Position numbers and translations under genes: made by a program
The notes under the pieces: model-generated
Told to the model about the DNA's origin: nothing
The model's input: only the letters and a program-made list of their open reading frames with translations
Databases searched by the model: none
Assembly (NCBI RefSeq): GCF_009917485.1
Contig: NZ_QZDT01000007.1
Coordinates: 62,001-126,000, forward strand
DNA: 64,000 nt
Direction: 5' to 3'
Origin: Parablautia muri
GTDB taxonomy: Bacteria > Bacillota > Clostridia > Lachnospirales > Lachnospiraceae
Part shown: positions 36,193 through 45,372 of the stretch, in pieces
How the letters are laid out: the number at the start of each line of letters is the position of its first letter
How positions within the stretch are numbered: position 1 is the stretch's first letter

Positions 36193-36216
36193 TAAGTATG
36201 AAAAGATTTAAACATT

Positions 36217-36243
36217 AGCATCGGTTTTCCGGTGCTGATTTTA
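36217..36243 (+). terminator. Terminator of the WYL regulator gene
   Basis: AGCATCGG-TTTT-CCGGTGCT stem, followed by GATTTTAT, 25 bp after the stop. Confidence 0.7.
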
Positions 36244-36454
36244 TATGGGCGAAATATCTTCCGGAGGCTTAGGGCGCTGCCCTAAGAACCTGCAAGGGAC
36301 CAGTCCATTGATCCGTTTCCGGGCTCCGCCCAGACCCGTCCTCGCCGGAGGGCAGGAAAAGGGGATGTTACACCCTTTTCCTTTGCATCAGGATAATCCG
36401 TGAACCTTTTGTCAATAAATTTTCGCAGCATAACGGCCTGCTGATTAAACCAGG
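36244..36454. other. Non-coding stretch with mobile-element-like palindrome
   Basis: Holds the palindrome CTTAGGGC-GCT... GCCCTAAG at 36268-36286 and GC-rich segments, probably debris of an inserted element. No gene is visible. Confidence 0.4.
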
Positions 36455-36650
36455 CGCTGGTGATCATGCAGCAGCGTCATCAACAGCGATATGGAGAGTT
36501 GTCTTTAAGTTTCCAAACCACACATAGGGGGAGGCATCCATCTGCTTCAGTTCACCAGCTCTGTAAAGTGTGTGAAATTGGCTTGCGCCCTCTGTACCCG
36601 TGGACGAATGCTTCCTTCCCATTTTCTTCAACCAGTCTTTTAATCACATG
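36455..36650 (-). pseudogene. Fragment of a DDE transposase (ISNCY-like)
   Basis: Minus-strand pieces VIKRLVEENGKEAFVHGYRG and, after a frameshift, LKQMDASPYVWFGN and TTLHIAVDDAA match the start of the DDE domain of ISNCY/IS1202-like transposases, with the first catalytic Asp region (QMDASP). Frames are broken and both ends of the element are missing. Confidence 0.6.
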
Positions 36651-36806
36651 ATATTTTTTTGTTCATCCATAGTTAAATCAATCCTTTTGATAATATCTAC
36701 CTCCTTTACGGAGGTTATTTTACTACTTTTTGAGCCATTTTCATTTGTGGTTTATTAGACATTATCATAAATAGTTTATATAGCCATCTTTTAGCTATAT
36801 AAAAGT

Positions 36807-36834
36807 ATTGACAATACATAATAATATGATATGA
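36807..36834 (+). promoter_or_regulatory. Promoter of the SorC-regulated operon
   Basis: TTGACA at 36807-36812 and TATGAT at 36829-36834 with 16 bp spacing, about 60 bp before the regulator start. Confidence 0.75.
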
Positions 36835-36869
36835 TTTGTTATAAATAACAAAAAAGATATTTATAACAA
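36834..36869. promoter_or_regulatory. Operator-like 13-bp inverted repeat at the SorC promoter
   Basis: TTTGTTATAAATA and TATTTATAACAAA flank ten bases and overlap the end of the -10 box and the expected transcription start. It is well placed for binding by the SorC-family protein encoded directly downstream. Confidence 0.7.
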
Positions 36870-36893
36870 AATAGAGGGGGAGAGGTGAACGAA

Positions 36894-37820
36894 ATGGATG
36901 ATAAATTTTTATTAGCAGAGATTGCTAAGCTATACTATATCGACCAGATTAAGCAAAAAGATATTGCGAAGATTTTTAATATAACGCCTATACAGGTATC
37001 AAGGTTTTTGAGGTCGGCCATTGAAAATAACATTATTCAATTTCATATCACCATGCCAATAGAAGTTGATCTTGATTTAGGGAAAAAAATAAAAGACAAA
37101 TATAAATTACGGGAATGCGTTGTAATAGATGAAGAAGATGAGGGATTAATCGGGATTAAGATTGCACAATATACATCAAAATTTGTGTATTCGTTATTAC
37201 AGGATGGTGCAATTATGGGGGTATCCTGGGGAAAAGGTATTTATGAATTTGTAAAGCAATTGCCCTTCGGCAAGCTTCCGGATTTAAAAATTGTTCAGCT
37301 ATCCGGGGGATTTGTCTCTGAAAAAAATTATATGGTCACTCCCGCACATATTGTTACAATTGCCTGTGAAAAATTAGGAGGTGTACCAATATTTTTGAAT
37401 GCTCCATTTTTTTCACCGAACCAGGATACCAAAAATAATCTGCTTAAAGATGAAGGTATCTTAAAGGTTTATGAACTGGCGAGTAAGTCTTCCGTTAATA
37501 TTATTGGAGCAAGCTCTCTTAAAAAAACGAGCACAGTATTCCGGGTGGGAATGGTTTCAACGGATGACATTGCGGAATTATCCTATATGAATGCTATTGG
37601 CGACATTGCGGGATACTTTATTGATGATAAGGGTGATCCAATTAAATGGAGCAAGTCTGAACTGTACAATGGGGTACCACTTGATTTGATCGGCAGCGCC
37701 TATACAACGCTTTGCATTGCAGGTGAAGCGGGAAAGGAAAAAGTGATACGGGCGGGTTTAAATAAGAAGTATTTTAACACGCTGATTACCGGTAAAAAAT
37801 TGGCTCGGGGCCTTCTTTAG
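36894..37820 (+). CDS. SorC/DeoR-family sugar-binding transcriptional regulator
   Basis: 308 residues from ATG 36894; GTG 36885 is less likely because it overlaps the GGGGGAGAGG site. The N-terminus has an HTH (IDQIKQKDIAKIFNITPIQVSRFLR) and the rest is the SorC sugar-binding domain (GVSWGKGIYEFVKQLP, VQLSGGF, DLIGSAYTTLCIAGEAGK). These regulators bind a phosphorylated sugar effector. Targets are probably its own operon with the binding-protein/DhaL fusion and dhaK; a dihydroxyacetone- or erythrulose-like sugar would fit. Confidence 0.92.
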   Translation: MDDKFLLAEIAKLYYIDQIKQKDIAKIFNITPIQVSRFLRSAIENNIIQFHITMPIEVDLDLGKKIKDKYKLRECVVIDEEDEGLIGIKIAQYTSKFVYSLLQDGAIMGVSWGKGIYEFVKQLPFGKLPDLKIVQLSGGFVSEKNYMVTPAHIVTIACEKLGGVPIFLNAPFFSPNQDTKNNLLKDEGILKVYELASKSSVNIIGASSLKKTSTVFRVGMVSTDDIAELSYMNAIGDIAGYFIDDKGDPIKWSKSELYNGVPLDLIGSAYTTLCIAGEAGKEKVIRAGLNKKYFNTLITGKKLARGLL

Positions 37821-37888
37821 CTGATTCAAAAACAGGTAAGCCTGTTTTGGATATACGTTACAACAATAATAAAAATGGAGGGAATACT

Positions 37889-39033
37889 ATGAGAACGAAA
37901 AATTATGGGCACTTTTGTTGACAGGACTTATGTGCGCGTCAATCGTGGGCTGTGAGAAAGAATCTCAAAATGACCCTGATGTAAGCGAAAATGGAAATAT
38001 TTCTGAAAGTGAAGGCGCTTCAGGAAACGGTGAATTAAAAGGTGAAATTACCTTTTCCACATGGGGGTCTTTAGACGAGAAAAAAGTAAATGAAGAAGTG
38101 ATCAGGGCATTTGAAGAAAAATATCCGGGGACAAAGATTAATCTGGAATTTATCCCTGAAAAATATCGGGAAAAGATTGATACTATGTTTTTAGGCGGAA
38201 ATGCACCGGATGTTATTTATGGACATCCACATTACTTTGCTGCATGGGCAGAACAAGGATTGATCATGGATTTATCAGAACGATTTGAAGCAGAAAGCGA
38301 TTTTTATATGTCAGATAAATTTGCAACCAATATGTATGATTCCTTTAAGTATGAAGGAAAAAGCATAGCCACTATCAATGGACATGATACTTTCCTGCTT
38401 TATTATAATAAGGATTTGTTTGATAAGGCCGGGGTTGAATACCCGACAGATGAGTGGACCTGGGATGAGTCTTATTTATGCGAGTTGGATTCCGTTGTTG
38501 GAGATGGAGATCATGGTGTTACCATGACGCGCGGCTGGCGTGCGGCTAAAGAGGCTTTGGTGGACTGTAACGGCGTGATTTCGGAAAAGTTTGCTGCTAT
38601 GGGACAGGCAATGATGGTCAATATGGGAGGAGCAATCGGACCAATTTTCGGCATGCTGTTTAAGACTTTCGCGAAAGAAACGGAAGGAAAGAAGACTTTG
38701 AATTTAGCAACGAGTGCGTTGATGTTTCATGAAGGGCTTCGGAAGGTGAAAATGACAGCTGATGTAAAGGAAGGACAGAAGACACTGGTTGATGCTTTAA
38801 GTCCTGCAGTCAATTCACTGGCAGAAAGCAGCGCAAATGGCATAGATTTAAAACAAGCTTTTGAGATTGCGGCAGAATGCGCCGAAAGGGGGGCACAGGC
38901 TACTGTGGACATGATGGCTAAAAAGGGAAGAACGAGGTTTTTAAAAGAAAAGTCTTTAGGGTATCGGGATGCAGGTGCTTCCTCTATGGCGATTATTATT
39001 AGATCCATGAGTGACTTTTTAAATAATATGTAA
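37889..39033 (+). pseudogene. Fusion of a truncated sugar-binding lipoprotein with a truncated DhaL
   Basis: Two genes joined in frame. The first half (to about 38465) is an ABC family-1 sugar-binding protein cut after DEWTWDE. The second half (from about 38470) is the DhaL kinase subunit lacking its first 30 or so residues but with the ADP/Mg loop ELDSVVGDGDHG intact. A deletion has removed the rest of the binding protein, presumably permeases, and the start of dhaL. In addition ATG 37889 (after ATGGAGGG) reads into TGA at 37919: a one-base loss in the A run at about 37898-37902 shifts the signal peptide; restoring it gives MRTKKLWALLLTGLMCASIV and lipobox Cys. Almost surely non-functional as a transporter part; whether DhaL activity survives is unknown. 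Confidence 0.8.
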
Positions 39034-39049
39034 TTTTAGGCTTTCAACT

Positions 39050-39170
39050 TTGAAAAAGACAAAAATATCTTTTGAGGCGCCAAAAGACGCCATTTAAGAA
39101 AATATTTTCATCTCAAATAGTTCATGTGTTGGTTGTGCCGCAAGACGGCATGTCAGGATGTATGAAAATA
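39050..39170 (+). repeat. Three-hairpin intercistronic repeat, degenerate copy A2
   Basis: Shares GAGGCGCCAAAAGACGCC, the AAGAAAATA arm, CATGTGTTGGTTGTGCCGCA and GGCATGTCAGGATGTA with copy A1 at 1904-2040 in the same order, with weakened stems. It lies between the DhaL fusion and dhaK, starting shortly after the stop codon. Confidence 0.6.
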
Positions 39171-39195
39171 CTGAATAATTTAGAAAGGAAAGGTT

Positions 39196-40203
39196 ATGAC
39201 AATGAAAAAATTAATAAATAGACCTGACGATCTGGTAAATGACGCCTTATTGGGATATGCTATGGCGAATAAAAATATTATTGAGCTGGTGCCGAACTCG
39301 CATATGATTGTCCGTAAAAACAGAAAGGAAAAAGGCAAGGTAAAATTTGTTTTGGGGAATGGTGCAGGGCACGAGCCGGCTGTTATTGGATGGGTTGGCC
39401 CAGGAATGTTAGACATGAACGTTGTCGGGGAAGTTTTCAGCGCTCCATCTAGCGATAAAATTTTGGAGGCGCTGGAATACATCGATGATGGAAGTCCAAT
39501 CTTATTGGCTGTTCAAAACCATGCGGGAGATGCTTTAAACGCTAATTTGGCATACACGGACGCACTGGAAAAAGGAATTGATGTACACAAGGTTTTATTT
39601 TATGATGATGTTGCCTCTGCACCTAAGGGGATGGAAGAAGAACGAAGGGGCATGGGTGGGATGCTGTTTTATACAAAAATTGTAGGTGCTTTTTTAGAAA
39701 AAGGGGGAAGTATCGATGAAGCGGTTTCCTTGTTTGAAAAAGTCAGAGATGCAACACGGACATATAGCGTAGCTTTTACAAAATGTACTCATCCGCTTAC
39801 CGGACTAGATATCAGCTCCTTGCCAGAAGATGAAATTGAACTTGGCATGGGAGTTCATGGCGAAGGGGGTGGAGCAAACCGAATCCCAATGCAAAAGTCA
39901 AAAGATCTGGCTAGAATTGTTTGTGATATTTTAATTGAGGATCTTCCTTATAAGCCGGAAGACGATGTTTTACTGTTTATAAATGGACTGGGTTCAACTA
40001 CAATGATGGAATTATCTTTGTTTTATAAGGATGCGGCAGAGTATTTAGAGTCGAAAAAAATCCATGTTTATGATGGATTCTGTGGCAGTTGTCTGACTAC
40101 ACAGGAGTTAGGCGGCTTATCAGTATCTTTATGTAAAGTTGACGATGATTGTAAGACTCTTTGGGATGCGCCCTGCTGCTGTGGAATCCAGTGTAAACTG
40201 TAA
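39196..40203 (+). CDS. dhaK: Dihydroxyacetone kinase-type subunit DhaK
   Basis: 335 residues. DhaK binds the triose covalently through a histidine, here in LGMGVHGEGGGANR, while DhaL carries ADP. The GNGAGHEP loop holds the second active-site His; the following position reads AVIG where the well-studied enzymes have AHxG, so this is a divergent member and the sugar may be a four-carbon ketose rather than dihydroxyacetone. The DhaL partner upstream is truncated and fused, so the pathway is probably broken unless another dhaL exists. Start is ATG 39196 or 39202, after AGAAAGGAAAGG. Confidence 0.88.
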   Translation: MTMKKLINRPDDLVNDALLGYAMANKNIIELVPNSHMIVRKNRKEKGKVKFVLGNGAGHEPAVIGWVGPGMLDMNVVGEVFSAPSSDKILEALEYIDDGSPILLAVQNHAGDALNANLAYTDALEKGIDVHKVLFYDDVASAPKGMEEERRGMGGMLFYTKIVGAFLEKGGSIDEAVSLFEKVRDATRTYSVAFTKCTHPLTGLDISSLPEDEIELGMGVHGEGGGANRIPMQKSKDLARIVCDILIEDLPYKPEDDVLLFINGLGSTTMMELSLFYKDAAEYLESKKIHVYDGFCGSCLTTQELGGLSVSLCKVDDDCKTLWDAPCCCGIQCKL

Positions 40204-40270
40204 CTTTTTACAATACCTTTTTCTCATCCTTTCTAATGGAATCTGTTGTAAAATGATTTTTAAACTACAA

Positions 40271-40296
40271 GGGACTGTCGGGTTTCCGACAGTCCC
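40271..40296 (+). terminator. Hairpin after dhaK
   Basis: GGGACTGTCGG-GTTT-CCGACAGTCCC, 11 perfect pairs, 68 bp after the dhaK stop. It lacks a clear plus-strand T run. The rest of the 411-bp gap to secA is AT-rich with no gene. Confidence 0.55.
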
Positions 40297-40499
40297 AAAC
40301 ACTGATAGAAAATTAATTTCTTTTTATATTCCTCTGACACACATCTTTGTGCATCAGGCAAGAAAGGCACATCGTTAAAAATATACATAAAATATCCACT
40401 ATCTTTTGTAATTATTTATGTAAACTGAAGCCGCAGATGCCTTGGCGAATGGCGCAGGCTAAACGGTTACGTTTTTATAAAATGATAATATTTGAATAG

Positions 40500-40528
40500 T
40501 TGAATAAAAACTGTAAATCTGTTACAAT
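40500..40528 (+). promoter_or_regulatory. secA promoter
   Basis: TTGAAT at 40500-40505 and TACAAT at 40523-40528 with 17 bp spacing, 87 bp before the start of secA. Confidence 0.65.
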
Positions 40529-40562
40529 AGGGGTTGCAGTTTTTATGAATTGTCAATAAACT

Positions 40563-40617
40563 GTTTGTGCTTACGCCCAAATTTTCAGGTTATCGGTAAG
40601 AACGGGGGATTAAAATG
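40563..40617 (+). repeat. Leader hairpin repeat, family D, before secA
   Basis: TTTGTGC-TTAC-GCCCAAA hairpin, then GGTAAGAACGGGGGATTAAA and the ATG. It lies in the 5' untranslated region predicted from the promoter at 40500. Confidence 0.6.
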
Positions 40618-43179
40618 AATTTATTCCAAAAAGTATTTGGCACCCATAGTGAAAGAGAATTAAAGCGTATTGAAGAAACCGTGCAGGCGATTGAAAACCT
40701 GCGGCCTTCCATGCAGGCATTATCAGATGCGGAGCTTACGGGAAAAACGGAAGAATTTAAAAAGCGCCTTAAGGAAGGAGAAACCTTAGACGACATTTTG
40801 CCGGAGGCTTTTGCGGCGGTGCGGGAGGCAGCTAAGAGGGTGTTGAATATGGAGCATTACCGTGTTCAGCTGATTGGCGGCATTATTCTCCACCAGGGCC
40901 GTATTTCGGAAATGAAAACCGGTGAAGGAAAGACGCTGGTGGCTACGCTGCCGGCCTATCTGAACGCTTTGGAGGGAAAAGGGGTACATATTGTTACCGT
41001 CAATGATTACCTTGCTAAGCGTGATGCGGAATGGATGGGAGAAGTTCATAAATTTTTAGGGCTTACCGTCGGGGTGGTGTTAAACAGCATGAAAGCCGAG
41101 GAAAGACGGGAGGCGTACGGCTGTGATATCACCTACGTGACCAATAATGAGCTGGGATTTGATTATCTGCGCGACAATATGGTTATTTATAAAGCGCAGC
41201 TTGTTCTTAGAGGCCTGCATTATGCGATAATTGATGAGGTGGACTCGGTGCTGATTGACGAGGCCAGAACTCCTCTTATTATATCCGGACAAAGCGGGAA
41301 ATCCACGAAGCTCTATGAGGTATGCGATATACTTGCCAAACAGATGAAACGTGGCGAGGATATGGAAGACTTAAGCAAGATGGACGCTATCATGGGAGTG
41401 GAGCGGGAGGAGACAGGCGATTTCATTGTCAATGAGAAGGACAAGGTGGTTAACCTGACCGCCCAGGGCGTTGAAAAGGTGGAAAAATTCTTCCAGATCG
41501 AAAATCTGGCGGACCCGGAAAATATAGAAATTCAGCACAACATCACATTAGCCCTACGGGCGAACAACCTTATGTTCCGTGACCAGGATTATGTGGTGAA
41601 GGATGACCAGGTGCTGATTGTAGATGAATTTACCGGACGTATTATGCCGGGGCGGCGTTATTCGGACGGTCTGCATCAGGCTATTGAGGCAAAAGAGCAT
41701 GTGAAGGTAAAGCGGGAGAGCAAGACCCTTGCAACCATCACCTTCCAGAACTTTTTTAATAAATTTGACAAAAAAGCAGGTATGACAGGTACGGCGCTCA
41801 CGGAGGAGCGAGAATTTCGTGATATTTACGGAATGGATGTAATCGAAATACCCACCAACAGACCTGTTGCAAGGAAAGATCAGCAGGATGCTGTGTATAA
41901 AACAAGAAAAGAAAAACTACACGCGATTGTAGAGGCAGTGAAGGAATCCCGCGCAAAAGGACAGCCTGTGCTGGTAGGTACGATTACCATTGAGGCATCA
42001 GAGGAACTGAGCAGACTGCTTACCAAGCAGGGGATTCAGCACAAGGTTTTAAATGCCAAGTTCCATGAGTTAGAGGCTGAGATTGTGGCGGACGCGGGTA
42101 TCCATGGAGCTGTCACTATCGCAACCAACATGGCGGGCCGTGGTACGGATATTAAGTTAGATGACGCGGCAAGGGAGGCCGGAGGCCTTAAGATTATAGG
42201 TACGGAGCGCCATGAGTCCAGACGTATTGACAACCAGCTAAGAGGCCGTTCAGGCCGTCAGGGTGACCCGGGTGAGTCTAAGTTTTATATTTCCCTTGAA
42301 GATGATTTGATGCGTCTGTTCGGCTCCGAGCGGATGATTACTATGTTCAATGCGCTGGGCATTCCTGAAAATCAGGAAATTGAACATAAGACTTTAAGCA
42401 ACGCCATTGAGTCCGCCCAGAAGAAGATAGAGAATAATAACTTTGGCATCCGTAAGAACCTGCTTGAGTATGATCAGGTCATGAACGAGCAGAGAGAAAT
42501 TATTTACGAAGAAAGACGCCGTGTACTTGACGGTGAGAGCATGCGGGATGCCATTTACAAGATGATTACGGATATCACGGAAAATGCCGTGGATATCGTA
42601 ATTGGTGATGATACGGATTATGATGACTGGAATTTGGAGGAATTAAACACCCTTCTTCTCCCAACCATACCACTGCGGCCTATTAACCGGGGGCGTATCA
42701 ATACGCCGAAGAAAAATGCGTTAAAGCACCAGCTGAAAGAGGAGGCTGTTAAGCTATATGAGGCAAAGGAAGCAGAATTTCCGGAGCCGGAGGCAATCCG
42801 CGAGTTAGAGCGTGTGATTCTGCTTAAGGTGATTGACAGGAAGTGGATGGACCATATTGATGATATGGAGCAGCTTCGCCAGGGAGTAGGTCTGCAAGCC
42901 TATGGACAGCGAGACCCGCTTGTGGAATATAAGCTCAGCGGTTATGAAATGTTCGATGAAATGACGCAGAACATCCGGGAGGAGACAATACGCGTCCTGT
43001 TCCACGTAAGAGTAGAACAGAAAGTGGAAAGAGAACAGGTTGCCAAAGTGACTGGCACCAATAAGGATGACTCTGTGGCAAAAGGGCCGGTGAAACGGGA
43101 AAGCGCTAAAATTTATCCCAATGACCCCTGTCCCTGTGGCAGCGGCAAAAAATATAAACAATGCTGCGGAAGAAAGTAG
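40615..43179 (+). CDS. secA: Protein translocase ATPase SecA
   Basis: 854 residues. The motor of the Sec pathway: it pushes unfolded preproteins through SecYEG. Motifs are complete: Walker [20 protein letters not shown], Walker [33 protein letters not shown] helicase motif, [10 protein letters not shown] arginine finger, and the C-terminal zinc-binding tail [16 protein letters not shown]. The gene pairs with prfB, a conserved firmicute order. A double structured repeat fills the gap between them. Confidence 0.98.
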   Translation: MNLFQKVFGTHSERELKRIEETVQAIENLRPSMQALSDAELTGKTEEFKKRLKEGETLDDILPEAFAAVREAAKRVLNMEHYRVQLIGGIILHQGRISEMKTGEGKTLVATLPAYLNALEGKGVHIVTVNDYLAKRDAEWMGEVHKFLGLTVGVVLNSMKAEERREAYGCDITYVTNNELGFDYLRDNMVIYKAQLVLRGLHYAIIDEVDSVLIDEARTPLIISGQSGKSTKLYEVCDILAKQMKRGEDMEDLSKMDAIMGVEREETGDFIVNEKDKVVNLTAQGVEKVEKFFQIENLADPENIEIQHNITLALRANNLMFRDQDYVVKDDQVLIVDEFTGRIMPGRRYSDGLHQAIEAKEHVKVKRESKTLATITFQNFFNKFDKKAGMTGTALTEEREFRDIYGMDVIEIPTNRPVARKDQQDAVYKTRKEKLHAIVEAVKESRAKGQPVLVGTITIEASEELSRLLTKQGIQHKVLNAKFHELEAEIVADAGIHGAVTIATNMAGRGTDIKLDDAAREAGGLKIIGTERHESRRIDNQLRGRSGRQGDPGESKFYISLEDDLMRLFGSERMITMFNALGIPENQEIEHKTLSNAIESAQKKIENNNFGIRKNLLEYDQVMNEQREIIYEERRRVLDGESMRDAIYKMITDITENAVDIVIGDDTDYDDWNLEELNTLLLPTIPLRPINRGRINTPKKNALKHQLKEEAVKLYEAKEAEFPEPEAIRELERVILLKVIDRKWMDHIDDMEQLRQGVGLQAYGQRDPLVEYKLSGYEMFDEMTQNIREETIRVLFHVRVEQKVEREQVAKVTGTNKDDSVAKGPVKRESAKIYPNDPCPCGSGKKYKQCCGRK

Positions 43180-43310
43180 GGTGAAAAGAAGTTCTAAAGC
43201 TCACAGCAGAGGCTGTTTCGCTAAGAACTTCTAAGTTTCACCCGGAAAAATGCCTAAAAGGCGGCATTTTTCATTCTGATTTGAGATTCCGCAAAGCGAA
43301 ATCATGGAGG
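43180..43310 (+). repeat. Three-hairpin intercistronic repeat, copy A3
   Basis: Begins at the base after the secA stop. Module 1 (43180-43242): outer arms GGTGAAA/TTTCACC, inner arms AGAAGTTCT/AGAACTTCT, and AAG between the 3' arms. The loop holds TCACAGCAGAGGCTGTTTCG. Module 2 (43245-43272): GAAAAATGCC/GGCATTTTTC. Module 3 (43285-43303): GATTCCGC-AAA-GCGAAATC, then ATGGAGGTTAGG. Almost the same sequence occurs inverted at 47433-47515. Confidence 0.75.
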
Positions 43311-43315
43311 TTAGG

Positions 43316-43482
43316 GTGAAGAAAAGTTCTAAGATGGGAAAATGCTATTTAAGAATTTTCAAAACTTCATACTTAGAAGATGCCTTGAAAAATAGATATT
43401 CTTCCAATGAATTTATGTTGCCGTAAAACAGGCATTCTTCGTCCGAATTTTAGTTGCCGCAAAGCGGCAGCTTGGAGGCAGG
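43316..43482 (+). repeat. Three-hairpin intercistronic repeat, copy A3b in tandem
   Basis: A second, diverged unit. Module 1 has outer arms GTGAAG/CTTCAT and inner arms AAAAGTTCT/AGAATTTTC. Module 2 is GAAGATGCC (43376-43384) with GGCATTCTTC (43431-43440) around a long loop. Module 3 is TGCCGC-AAA-GCGGCA (43455-43469), followed by CTTGGAGGCAGG. It ends 35 bp before prfB. Confidence 0.6.
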
Positions 43483-43517
43483 ATGATAAAATCATAAAAA
43501 GAAAGAGGTGACGCAAG

Positions 43518-44637
43518 GTGGTAGAATTAGATCAGATGAAATCTGAGCTGCAAACTTACAAGAATCCTTTAGCGGAAGTGAGGGATTCACTTTGACTTAG
43601 TAAATAAGTCAAAGAAAATTGAAGAACTGGAACGTGAAATGGAGGCACCCGGATTTTGGGATGACCCGGATCGTTCCAACCGGAAAATGAAAGAACTGAA
43701 GAATTTAAAGGACACGGTAGAAACCATACAGGGACTTGAGGGTCAGTATGAGGATATTGAAACACTGATTGAGATGGGATATGAGGAAGAAGACGCCCAA
43801 TTAGCGGCCGATATCCGCGCAGAGTTAGATGAGTTTATCGAAGCCTTTGAGAATATCCGAATCGGCACATTGCTCTCGGAAGAATATGACAGCTACAATG
43901 CCATCCTCAAGCTCAATGCAGGTGCAGGAGGAACGGAGAGCTGCGACTGGTGTTCCATGCTTTACCGTATGTATACCAGATGGGCGGAGCGCAAGGGGTT
44001 TACCGTGGAGGTGCTGGATTATCTGGACGGAGATGAAGCCGGCATCAAATCAGTGACTTTTCAGGTAAATGGAACCAATGCGTACGGCTATCTGAAATCA
44101 GAAAAAGGCGTGCACAGGTTGGTGCGTATTTCTCCTTTTAATGCCCAGGGCAAGCGCCAGACTTCCTTTGTATCATTGGATGTGATGCCGGATATTGAGG
44201 AGGATGTGGATGTGGAAATCAATGAAGACGATTTACGCATTGACACTTATCGAAGCAGCGGTGCAGGGGGGCAGCATATTAATAAGACATCTTCCGCTAT
44301 CCGTATCACCCATATCCCAACGGGAATCGTGGTGCAGTGCCAAAATGAACGCTCCCAGTTCCAGAATAAGGATAAGGCAATGCAGATGCTGAAGGCCAGA
44401 TTATATCTTTTAAAGAAGGAGGCCAATGCGGAGAAACTTTCGGATATCCGTGGGGAAGTTAAGGATATTGGGTGGGGAAATCAAATCCGGTCTTATGTGA
44501 TGCAGCCCTACACGATGGTGAAGGATCATAGGACGAACGCAGAGACAGGTAATGTGGACGCTGTAATGGATGGAGCGCTTGATCCGTTGATTAATGCTTA
44601 TTTAAAATGGATAAATTTAAAAGAGCAAAATCATTAA
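43518..44637 (+). CDS. prfB: Peptide chain release factor 2, with programmed +1 frameshift
   Basis: Starts at GTG 43518 after AAGAGGTGA. Codon 26 is an in-frame TGA (43593-43595) in the classical slippery site CTT-TGA-C, preceded by AGGGATTCA, an internal anti-Shine-Dalgarno stretch. Shifting +1 continues as DLVNKSKKIEELEREMEAPGFWDD and gives about 372 residues. RF2 reads UGA and UAA; low RF2 favours the shift and so its own synthesis. The GGQ motif in SSGAGGQHINKTSSAIRI and the anticodon-like SPF region (VRISPFNAQGKR) are intact. The second gene of the secA-prfB unit. Confidence 0.97.
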
Positions 44638-44728
44638 AAGAAGCCTTATTTTATGCGGTTTTTCCACGTTTGTATTTTAATAAAAATATGGTGTTTTGTA
44701 CCCCACTAGTGACACGTTAGTGACAAAA

Positions 44729-44764
44729 TATAACCCTCTACAAATAGCAATGTAGGGGGTTATA
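44729..44764 (-). terminator. Hairpin after the integrase remnant
   Basis: ATAACCCTCTACA and TGTAGGGGGTTAT arms flank the end of the integrase reading frame and are followed on the minus strand by ATTTTG. Confidence 0.5.
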
Positions 44765-45152
44765 TCATTTCAATAGCCTGTCTTAATTCTTCAATGCTTT
44801 TATGGGTGTAAGTACGTGTTGTCAGGGACTTAGAAGCATGTGGATTTAAGAGCCTTTTTGAATATCTGTGTATATCTGTTAACAGTTATAGGCTTTTCAT
44901 TTAGAGAAAACAGTATTCCATTGTTGGCAGCAAGCCTATACTCTACAAAGCCACGTATTTTGGATAAGTAAGGTTATATAATGTACTGCAATAGCTGTAA
45001 GCGGACTTGGTACAGGTCATGGAGCTCTGGGAATAGGTCTTTCCGCTAAGTTCATATTTATTTTTATAGAACTTCTCATAGAGCTGTGAGAAGGTTATAT
45101 TCCAGTCTGTAATGCTGTAAGGATTTCTGTTATATTCTGCAAGAGCTATCAT
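44760..45152 (-). pseudogene. Tyrosine recombinase (phage integrase) remnant
   Basis: Two pieces of one integrase. The upstream piece (45152 down to 44943) reads ALAEYNRNPYSITDWNITFS and on, the start of a phage-integrase SAM-like core-binding domain. The downstream piece, ending at TAA 44760, reads HASKSLTTRTYTHKSIEELR, the C-terminal catalytic tail with the nucleophile Tyr in RTYTHK. The middle of the catalytic domain with Arg and His residues is deleted or scrambled. It marks an old prophage or element insertion after prfB. Confidence 0.75.
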
Positions 45153-45337
45153 GGTTCATTGCGCTACCACGTGGCATGGCGGTAGCCCCTTAAAAATGGG
45201 TAAAAAAAATACACTCTATTGCATGGATGTACCGAAATTGCTATAGTATCAGTGTTAGATTGATTCTATAGCAGGTACATTCTGTTAATAGCATCTGGGC
45301 CGCTCTGGTGCTGGCAACATCAGGGTGGTTTTTACGT

Positions 45338-45366
45338 TTGACAGATTTTTGTATATTGGTTATAAT
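45338..45366 (+). promoter_or_regulatory. Perfect consensus promoter of the antitoxin RNA
   Basis: TTGACA at 45338-45343 and TATAAT at 45361-45366 with exactly 17 bp spacing. No plus-strand reading frame follows, so it should drive a short RNA. Confidence 0.85.
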
Positions 45367-45372
45367 ATGTTT

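Noticed and set aside
36268-36286. GC-rich palindrome as a terminator
   Set aside because: No T run on either strand and the WYL gene already has a terminator at 36217; more likely debris of an inserted element.
43180-43482. Tandem hairpins as a CRISPR array or riboswitch
   Set aside because: There are only two units, they are not separated by unique spacers, there are no cas genes, and copies lie at gene ends rather than in 5' leaders with a known aptamer.
43556-43765. prfB as a frameshifted pseudogene
   Set aside because: The stop lies in the classical CTT-TGA-C recoding site of RF2 genes and the rest of the protein is intact.
44640-44700. tRNA as attachment site next to the integrase remnant
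   Set aside because: No cloverleaf could be found beside the prfB end or elsewhere in the relic.
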